Notes under the pieces: model-generated
Databases searched by the model: none
What the model saw: the letters and a program-made list of their open reading frames with translations, nothing else
What the model was told of the DNA's origin: nothing
Translations under genes and position numbers: made by a program
Shown here: positions 1 to 5,560 of the stretch, piece after piece
How positions within the stretch are numbered: the stretch's first letter is position 1
Layout: every line of letters begins with the position of its first letter
From: Flavobacteriales bacterium UBA7325
GTDB taxonomy: Bacteria > Bacteroidota > Bacteroidia > Flavobacteriales_D > Crocinitomicaceae
Assembly: GCA_002471375.1 (NCBI GenBank)
Contig: DKPV01000064.1
Span: forward strand, 1-6,594
Reading direction: 5' to 3'
Length of the DNA stretch: 6,594 nucleotides

Positions 1-39
1 TGTGAAGGGTTTTATGACGATTTAATACAGTTGGTATAA
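1..39 (+). CDS. 3' end of an upstream gene (partial, product unknown)
   Basis: The first frame of the window reads CEGFYDDLIQLV and then TAA at 37-39. The last A of this stop is the first base of the ATG of the next gene (TAATG), a typical translational-coupling arrangement and consistent with the tight packing downstream. Only 12 residues are visible, so no function can be given. A second frame also stays open from the edge to a TAA at 23-25 (VKGFMTI), so the choice of frame is not certain. I prefer the overlapping one because of the TAATG junction. Either way there is no room for a promoter, and the FHA-protease gene is probably not the first gene of its transcript. Confidence 0.4.
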   Translation, partial: CEGFYDDLIQLV

Positions 40-1310
40 TGTCATATACCCTCATCAAAATAGGCAGGTCTTTAGATAACGATATCGTTATTACTGATAC
101 ATCTGTGTCTAGGTATCATCTCGAGCTTTTTCGCGATGATTCGGGGAGGGTATTTGTGACGGATTTAAATTCATCGAATGGCACTACCATTAACGGTCGA
201 CCGCTTAAAGGGTCTGAATTATTGCAACGGAATGATGTCCTGAAATTGGGTACAGCAAGTCCACTTCCATGGCATAACTATTTTGATCTAGATTCCGTCG
301 TGTCTGATCCTGTGGAGAAGGTCGGTCGAAATATGGATGCTCCTGCAGATTTGCCAAGAAAAGGAAATTCAACAAAAATTTGGATTGGGGTAGGTGCAGT
401 GGTACTATTGCTCCTGGTATTCGCTGCTATTTATAGTGGTGGCTTCTTTGATGAATCAAAAGAAAATTCACTGGTTAATTCTGAAGTTCGTAAAGACGAT
501 TCTGGGAATAGAGAAAAGGAAGATTCATTCGATGATGAGGATCAACCTGTCGATACAGAAGATAGAGATATTCCGAAGCCTTCCGGTCAGGTCGTTTACG
601 ATTACGATTGTCTGGATAGTGACTTCCTAAATGGCATGACGGACCTTGAAGCGGAAATGGTAGATGCATTGGATTACAATGTAAGTTTGAGAGAGGAGAG
701 AGAGGTTGGTGAGCAATTATATTCTGAATGCCTAGTCTCTTACAATTTTATTAACGATTCTAGAACAACTAAGCTTAGGTCCATTTTAAGAAAACTAAAG
801 GATGCAATTGATAATCCCAGAGGTTTTAATTACAAGATTTATTTCCTCAATTCGGATGAAGTGAATGCCTTTACAGCTGGTGGTTATATCTTCATGACAA
901 CGGGAATGTACAATTTCGCTGAGAATGATGATGAGCTTGCTTGTGTGATTGGTCACGAAATAGCCCACAATGAGTGCAAACATATCAATCAGCAACTGAA
1001 GAAAGAAAAGATTAGTGGAGATTTTCTTGGAGGAATACTGGGGCCTGATGCAAAGACTCTTCCTTATATTCTTAGCGCTCCGTTCAATCAAAAGAAAGAG
1101 ACTGAATCTGACTTCCACGGAATAGATTATGCAGTCAAAGCTGGGTATAATAGTTGTCGTGTTGTTAACCTATGGAAACGCATGAGTTACAGTGAGTCTG
1201 AGGGAGATATTCTCGAAACGATGATGCGAACACATCCCTATTCATCCAACCGAAGTTCCTGTTGTAAAAGACATATAGAAGCGAACTACAAATTCATCTG
1301 TCCAAATTGA
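39..1310 (+). CDS. FHA domain - transmembrane helix - M48 family zinc metalloprotease fusion
   Basis: This 423-residue protein has three parts. Residues 1-85 form an FHA domain, which binds phospho-threonine, with the canonical residues in place: G9-R10, S24-R25-Y26-H27 and N47-G48. One hydrophobic helix (about 114-133) follows, then a strongly acidic linker (138-185). Residues about 190-423 are an M48-type peptidase: VNAF at 275-278 followed by GG, HEIAH at 306-310 giving two zinc histidines and the catalytic Glu307, ExxxD at 354-358 with Glu354 as likely third zinc ligand, and HPYSSNR at 399-405. No signal peptide precedes the FHA domain, so the simplest topology is N-terminus inside and protease outside. 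All eight cysteines (191, 231, 302, 313, 373, 408, 409, 421) lie on the protease side, which fits an oxidising compartment. M48 relatives such as BepA and LoiP work in envelope protein quality control, but the substrate here is unknown. The ATG overlaps the preceding stop, and no Shine-Dalgarno sequence is evident. Confidence 0.93.
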   Translation: MSYTLIKIGRSLDNDIVITDTSVSRYHLELFRDDSGRVFVTDLNSSNGTTINGRPLKGSELLQRNDVLKLGTASPLPWHNYFDLDSVVSDPVEKVGRNMDAPADLPRKGNSTKIWIGVGAVVLLLLVFAAIYSGGFFDESKENSLVNSEVRKDDSGNREKEDSFDDEDQPVDTEDRDIPKPSGQVVYDYDCLDSDFLNGMTDLEAEMVDALDYNVSLREEREVGEQLYSECLVSYNFINDSRTTKLRSILRKLKDAIDNPRGFNYKIYFLNSDEVNAFTAGGYIFMTTGMYNFAENDDELACVIGHEIAHNECKHINQQLKKEKISGDFLGGILGPDAKTLPYILSAPFNQKKETESDFHGIDYAVKAGYNSCRVVNLWKRMSYSESEGDILETMMRTHPYSSNRSSCCKRHIEANYKFICPN

Positions 1311-1325
1311 TTTAAGAAACTGTCC

Positions 1326-3716
1326 ATGAGAAATTATCGTTTGGGAATTGTCATTAATGATGAACGGGTTGCAAAGTTCGCTTTATCTTCTGGGCAGGAG
1401 GTTGTCATTGGGAAGGATCCATCAGGCGATAATGTTATTCAGGTTAGACATGCAAACCTATCTCGTCAGCATGCTCAGTTAATCGTTACTGAGCATGGAG
1501 AACTAAATTTAATTGATCTTGATAGCACGAATGGGACTTTTGTGAATGAACGCAAAGTTCAGCCACATGTGCCATATCAATTGAAAGAAACTGATGTAGT
1601 CGAATTTGTAAAAGGAAAATCAATTCGATTGGTTTTCAATCCCGATGATTTTAAACCAGGTAAGTCAAGATCTCTTCCTAATGATGTCAAAAAGGGAGGA
1701 ACAAACATCATGGCACATTTTGATCGTGGTGCTTCTAAAATTACAATAGGTAGAAGTCCAAGTTGTGATGTTACATTGAGCCATCAGGCGGTTAGTAAAC
1801 AGCATGCTTCGATTGAAAAGAAATCGAATGGAGAGTTTTATGTTCGTGATCTAGGATCTCTTAACGGTACCTACGTAAATGGACACCGAATTACAAATGA
1901 GAAGAAACTAAACCCTGGAGATGCAATACTCGTTGGTAGAGAGTTCTTAAGTCTCGAAGGAACGTCTAAAAAATTATCAGATAAGGTATCAATAAGGGCG
2001 GAACGGATCATTAAGCAATACCCTAATGGTTATCAGGGGTTGAAGCAGTGCTCTTTTGAAATCTCATCTGAATCGATGTTGGCTGTGATGGGGCCATCAG
2101 GATGTGGAAAGTCAACCCTGTTAAAAGCACTATGTGGTGATTCACCTCCATCCAGTGGGAAGATCTACTTGTTTGGCTATGAGTTTAATGAGAATTATGA
2201 TTTTTTGAAGACTCAAATTGGATATGTTCCTCAAGATGACATTGTCCATAGAGAATTAACTGTTGAGCAATCTCTGTTCTATTCTGCAAAGTTGAGGCTG
2301 CCAACTGCGACCAAAGAGAACATTCAGGAGAAAATAGAGGAAGTTCTCAAAGAGTTGAATATCCTTGAAATTCGCGATAAGCTAGTTGGAAAGATTAGCG
2401 GGGGACAGAGGAAACGAGTGTCCATCGGTGTTGAGATATTGACGGATCCTATGGTACTCTTCCTAGATGAGCCGACATCGCCATTAGATCCACAAACCAT
2501 TGAGGAGTTCCTTGGCATACTAAAACGTCTGGCAAAAAAGGGGACAACCGTAATCATGGTTACACATAAACCTGATGATCTAGAGTTTATGGATGAGGTT
2601 ATCTTCATGGCTGAGGGTGGGCATATTGCTTATCATGGGCCTGTAGATCAGAGTCAGAAATATTTTGAAGCGGATAAGGTTCGGCACATTTATAGCAAAC
2701 TAGTTGAGGATAAGGCAAAATTCTGGATTGATAAAAACAAGAAAGAGAATACTCGGGAAAATACGGGCGCCGAGTCTCCATCAGTTAAACGAGTAGGTAA
2801 GACAAATCCTTTGCTGCAATACAAATGGTTGACCCAGCGCTATTTTAATATTAAGCTGAACGATTCGGTTAGTACAGCTATCACCCTTGGACAGGCTCCC
2901 ATCATTGCTGGGCTTGTCTGTCTGATTTTTGGAACCGTTGAGCAGTCCGTTCCTTTTCTAATGGCGATCTGCGCCATCTGGTTTGGCGCTAGCAACGCCT
3001 CACGTGAAATAGTGAGTGAGCAATCCATATATAAACGTGAGCGCATGTTTAACCAAGGAATCTTACCATATGTTTTCTCAAAAATCACTGTGCTTGGGAC
3101 ATTTGCCGCAATTCAATCATTATTATTTACAGTAATTATTTCATTGAATTTCTCAGTGGATTCTTCCACTGAAGTAGCATGGAATAACCCCGGAATGACC
3201 TTCGTTTGGATGTTATTCATGTCGCTCGCAGCAACAATGATGGGACTTTTGTTATCTGCAATCGCAGGAAGCGCTGAAAAGGTGATGGCACTCGTTCCTT
3301 TGGCGTTACTCCCTCAAATAATGCTAGCAGGAGTAGTTGCTGGAATTGATAATAAGATTGTCGAATGGTTGAGTTACCTTACACTTTCCAGGTGGGGGAC
3401 GGAAGGATTATCTGTCATTCAAGATCGCGTTGCCATGGAGGTTACAATCCCTGAAGTGGTTGAAGGAACTGGCGTACTAGATGAGTCATTGTCACCACCA
3501 GAATTGATAGAGCCAGAATTCCATGACGTTGTAAAGGATACTATCGTAAATGCCACCGACGCGCTGAATGAAAATTTTCACGAGTCATACTCCAGATTTG
3601 GAGATTGGCAGAATACATTGGAACTAGATGCTATTGCCTTAGGAGCGATAACGTTAATTTTTTTCGTAGGAATCATTATCGCTCTCAAGAAGAAAGATCC
3701 AATTAAAATTAAATAA
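1326..3716 (+). CDS. Twin-FHA ABC transporter, ABCG-type ATPase fused to permease (Rv1747-like)
   Basis: This 796-residue half-transporter is expected in the inner membrane. FHA1 (about 1-107) has SRQH at 46-49 and N69-G70, but Gly-Lys (29-30) replaces the usual Gly-Arg. FHA2 (about 130-210) is canonical: R143, SKQH 157-160, N180-G181. The ATPase (about 220-440) is complete: Walker A GPSGCGKST 256-264 with Lys262, Q-loop Gln303, signature ISGGQ 357-361, Walker B ending D381-E382, and H-loop His414. The D-loop reads TSPLD rather than the usual TSGLD. A charged linker (about 445-500) leads to an ABC-2/ABCG permease with about six helices. These start near 515, and a long external loop (about 680-765) precedes the last helix near 770-790. 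The ATPase-before-permease order and the large late loop are ABCG traits, and the protein probably works as a homodimeric exporter. M. tuberculosis Rv1747 has the same plan and is a partner of the adjacent kinase PknF, and here kinases also follow. Cargo cannot be read from the sequence. The start lies 15 nt after the previous stop. Confidence 0.95.
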   Translation: MRNYRLGIVINDERVAKFALSSGQEVVIGKDPSGDNVIQVRHANLSRQHAQLIVTEHGELNLIDLDSTNGTFVNERKVQPHVPYQLKETDVVEFVKGKSIRLVFNPDDFKPGKSRSLPNDVKKGGTNIMAHFDRGASKITIGRSPSCDVTLSHQAVSKQHASIEKKSNGEFYVRDLGSLNGTYVNGHRITNEKKLNPGDAILVGREFLSLEGTSKKLSDKVSIRAERIIKQYPNGYQGLKQCSFEISSESMLAVMGPSGCGKSTLLKALCGDSPPSSGKIYLFGYEFNENYDFLKTQIGYVPQDDIVHRELTVEQSLFYSAKLRLPTATKENIQEKIEEVLKELNILEIRDKLVGKISGGQRKRVSIGVEILTDPMVLFLDEPTSPLDPQTIEEFLGILKRLAKKGTTVIMVTHKPDDLEFMDEVIFMAEGGHIAYHGPVDQSQKYFEADKVRHIYSKLVEDKAKFWIDKNKKENTRENTGAESPSVKRVGKTNPLLQYKWLTQRYFNIKLNDSVSTAITLGQAPIIAGLVCLIFGTVEQSVPFLMAICAIWFGASNASREIVSEQSIYKRERMFNQGILPYVFSKITVLGTFAAIQSLLFTVIISLNFSVDSSTEVAWNNPGMTFVWMLFMSLAATMMGLLLSAIAGSAEKVMALVPLALLPQIMLAGVVAGIDNKIVEWLSYLTLSRWGTEGLSVIQDRVAMEVTIPEVVEGTGVLDESLSPPELIEPEFHDVVKDTIVNATDALNENFHESYSRFGDWQNTLELDAIALGAITLIFFVGIIIALKKKDPIKIK

Positions 3717-3725
3717 TTGAAAACA

Positions 3726-4298
3726 ATGAACAGAGAATTAACAATTGGCCGAGGTGAAGATAATGATATATTAATCCCTGATCCTTCTGTTTCAAGAAGG
3801 CACGCCAGTTTGTTTATTTCTGGGTCTGAATGTTCTATAAGGGATAATCAATCTAGTAATGGGACATACATAAATGGTATGCGCATCAATGGAACAGTTG
3901 CCTTGAAAAAGAACGATATTCTCAAGTTGGGTAACTCGTTGGTCCCATGGATGGGGTATATTGATTTATCGAGTATCAAGAAAGAAACGGACATTGAAAT
4001 TGATTCAAGTCAAGGGCATCATGCAGCTGCCAATCAACAACAAAAAGCGTTACCGAATTCAGGTGGAGCATTAACTTGCGGGATAATTGGGGTAGTGTTG
4101 TCATTTGGATTAGTAGGTATCATTCTGAACATAATAGCTCTATCATTAGGAGGTGGCGCTGTATCGCGATACAGACAGAACCCAGGGCTCTATACTGAAG
4201 GCTCATATAAGAATGCGAAAGCAGGCCAAGTGCTCGGGATAATTGGACTTTGTTTATTCGTTCTAGTTCTTCTAATAATAATTGCTGCAAATGCCTAA
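3726..4298 (+). CDS. FHA domain protein with C-terminal two-helix membrane module (DUF4190/CCC-like)
   Basis: The protein has 190 residues from the ATG at 3726. An in-frame TTG at 3717, directly after the previous stop, would add three residues. I prefer the ATG because it places the FHA core (G8-R9) at nearly the same distance from the start as in the FHA-protease (G9-R10). The FHA domain (1-80) keeps SRRH 23-26 and N45-G46, so phospho-threonine binding is plausible. A Gln/Ala/Lys-rich hydrophilic linker leads to residues 110-190: PNSGGALTCG, a long hydrophobic stretch (about 116-144), a polar loop containing LYTEGS and KNAKAGQ, and a last helix (about 167-188) at the extreme C-terminus. That module recurs at the end of the next gene's kinase. 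Its style resembles small Bacteroidota membrane proteins of the DUF4190/'CCC motif' type, a resemblance I recall rather than have searched. With two helices both termini would be cytosolic. There is no catalytic domain, so it is probably a membrane-bound phospho-threonine reader or adaptor. Confidence 0.9.
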   Translation: MNRELTIGRGEDNDILIPDPSVSRRHASLFISGSECSIRDNQSSNGTYINGMRINGTVALKKNDILKLGNSLVPWMGYIDLSSIKKETDIEIDSSQGHHAAANQQQKALPNSGGALTCGIIGVVLSFGLVGIILNIIALSLGGGAVSRYRQNPGLYTEGSYKNAKAGQVLGIIGLCLFVLVLLIIIAANA

Positions 4299-4320
4299 TT
4301 AAGTTATGATTGGAAAAAAA
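4053..4320 (+). repeat. Diverged direct repeat, copy 1 (membrane module + junction + kinase start)
   Basis: Copy 1 covers the 3' end of the FHA gene, its stop, the 7-nt spacer and the first codons of kinase 1. It aligns with 5293-5560 at a constant offset of 1240 bp with no gap. I counted 62 of the first 96 aligned bases as identical, with many of the differences at third codon positions. The encoded proteins agree in about 56 of 81 residues. This is an old duplication, not a recent repeat. Confidence 0.75.
4296..4318 (+). promoter_or_regulatory. Stop-start junction / translation initiation region of kinase 1
   Basis: The stop TAA, spacer TTAAGTT, start ATG and the following ATTGGAAAAA form a 23-base block that recurs at 5536-5558 with only two differences. 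The spacer has no GGAGG-like sequence, so initiation probably depends on translational coupling with the upstream gene or on the AU-rich context. The identical spacer at a second junction could be inherited from a duplication, kept for function, or both. Confidence 0.5.
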
Positions 4321-5538
4321 ATTAATAATTACACTATCGAAAAGCTTCTTGGCGAAGGAGGGATGGGGAATGTCTATTTAGCCCGTCATGGAGGCATGGA
4401 TAGAAAGGTTGCTATCAAAGCGATCTTACCGGAGCTTGTTTCAAAGGAAGAAGTAAAGAAAAGGTTTCTTGTAGAAGCATCCACGATGTCGAAATTGCAG
4501 CATCAGAGCATAGTCACGCTCTATGACTACGTATCCAATGAAGATGGTTTATTCCTGATTATGGAATTTGTTGATGGTATACAGCTTGATGAGTATATGA
4601 AAAAGCTGGGTAAACCAATCGAGGAGGAATTAGCCATCGAATTTACAAAGCAAGTTGTATCTGCTTGTAATCATGCGCATGAAAGAGGCGTGGTACATCG
4701 AGATATCAAACCCCAAAATGTTATGATTACCTCTGGTGGAGAAGTTAAAATTCTTGATTTCGGAATCGCAAAGATGATGGATGATGAGGTGAATAACCTG
4801 ACGAAAACAGGGACACAATTAGGGACTGTTTATTACATGTCTCCGGAACAAGTAAAAGGCGAGAAAATAACGCCAGCAACTGATATTTATGCGATTGGTA
4901 TTACCTTATACCAAATGGTCACAGGAGTCAAGCCATATGCCGACTTAACTACAGAGTATCAGATTTATGACCACATAGTGAAAAATGATTTACCTGATGC
5001 CAGAACACTCAATACCGGTGTTTCAAATTATCTCTCGAAGGTGATTTATAAAGCCACTAGAAAGTCGGTATCTGATAGGTTTTTAAACTGTACAGACTTC
5101 TCGAAAGTACTGGACAATCAAAATGAGCTACGCGCAAAATATTCAGACGTTAAGTATAAACCTACCGAAACCGTACAAAAGGAAGTTGAACCTCAATCAA
5201 GACAATTTAATGACAAAACTAAAGATGTCTGGAATGATATTAATGCGGCTTCAAGTAATGAAATGCAGCAACGCAGGATAAAGGAAAAAGTCCCGAACTC
5301 TGGTGGTGCGCTAACATGTGGTATATTGGGTGTCGTGCTATCAATTGGACTTTTCGGACCAATTCTAAGTATCATCGCAATTGCACTGGCTTCTGGAGGG
5401 ATTAAGAAATATGATGCCATTCCCGAGCTATATACCGAGGGCTCTATTAAAAACGCTAAAGCAGGTCAGGTGCTTGGGATTATCGGGTTGATTTTATTTG
5501 CACTAATTATCGTTATTGCTATTGCGGCAAATTCTTAG
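4306..5538 (+). CDS. Membrane-anchored Ser/Thr protein kinase (Hanks/PknB type) with C-terminal membrane module
   Basis: This 410-residue kinase phosphorylates Ser or Thr using ATP. The catalytic domain (about 9-272) has every essential residue: glycine loop GEGGMG 16-21, ATP-lysine Lys38 in VAIK, helix-C Glu57, HRD 131-133 with catalytic Asp133, Asn138, DFG 151-153, SPE 179-181, Asp193 and Arg258. The activation segment carries Thr166, Thr168 and Thr170 as candidate autophosphorylation sites, plus the conserved Thr174. A charged linker (about 275-329) joins it to residues 330-410, a two-helix membrane module matching the end of the upstream FHA protein in about 56 of 81 positions without gaps. 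There is no extracytoplasmic sensor such as PASTA, so signals must arrive through the membrane module, the loop or partner proteins. It starts 7 nt after the FHA gene and is surely co-translated with it. Likely substrates are the FHA proteins of the same operon and itself, but this is inferred from context. Confidence 0.96.
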   Translation: MIGKKINNYTIEKLLGEGGMGNVYLARHGGMDRKVAIKAILPELVSKEEVKKRFLVEASTMSKLQHQSIVTLYDYVSNEDGLFLIMEFVDGIQLDEYMKKLGKPIEEELAIEFTKQVVSACNHAHERGVVHRDIKPQNVMITSGGEVKILDFGIAKMMDDEVNNLTKTGTQLGTVYYMSPEQVKGEKITPATDIYAIGITLYQMVTGVKPYADLTTEYQIYDHIVKNDLPDARTLNTGVSNYLSKVIYKATRKSVSDRFLNCTDFSKVLDNQNELRAKYSDVKYKPTETVQKEVEPQSRQFNDKTKDVWNDINAASSNEMQQRRIKEKVPNSGGALTCGILGVVLSIGLFGPILSIIAIALASGGIKKYDAIPELYTEGSIKNAKAGQVLGIIGLILFALIIVIAIAANS

Positions 5539-5560
5539 TTAAGTTATGATAGGAAAAACA
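5293..5560 (+). repeat. Diverged direct repeat, copy 2 (membrane module + junction + kinase start)
   Basis: Copy 2 covers the 3' end of kinase 1, its stop, the 7-nt spacer and the first codons of kinase 2. The constant 1240 bp offset to copy 1 runs through the coding end, the spacer and the next start. The homology therefore covers a gene junction and not just a protein domain. Confidence 0.75.
5536..5558 (+). promoter_or_regulatory. Stop-start junction / translation initiation region of kinase 2
   Basis: The stop TAG, spacer TTAAGTT, start ATG and following ATAGGAAAAA match the kinase 1 junction at 21 of 23 bases, including all seven spacer bases. It fixes the start of kinase 2, because the glycine loop falls at residue 16 in both kinases from these ATGs. 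No separate ribosome-binding sequence is visible. Confidence 0.5.

Noticed and set aside
394..630. A +1-shifted open frame of 78 codons overlapping the membrane helix and acidic linker of the FHA-protease.
   Set aside because: It is fully inside the real gene in another frame. Its residues come from out-of-frame hydrophobic and acidic codons, and there is no start signal.
475..1118. Reverse-strand open frames of about 64 and 107 codons within the FHA-protease gene.
   Set aside because: They lie antisense to a gene with clear domain motifs, have no recognisable domains or start context, and their length is expected by chance opposite coding DNA.
2324..3088. Reverse-strand open frames of about 80-95 codons opposite the ABC ATPase and permease.
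   Set aside because: Shadows of a well-supported gene. Their translations are low-complexity mixtures of Ser, Arg and Ile with no motif.
3153..3172. Perfect 8-bp inverted repeat with a 4-base loop (TCAGTGGA / TCCACTGA).
   Set aside because: It lies well inside the permease coding region, has no T-tract after it and encodes ordinary residues (FSVDSSTE). It is most likely chance, and it is not a terminator between genes.
39..5538. Type VI secretion phospho-switch (kinase plus FHA plus phosphatase) as an explanation.
   Set aside because: No secretion-system structural genes, no PP2C phosphatase and no Fha1-like protein are present in the window. The FHA partners here are a protease and an exporter instead.
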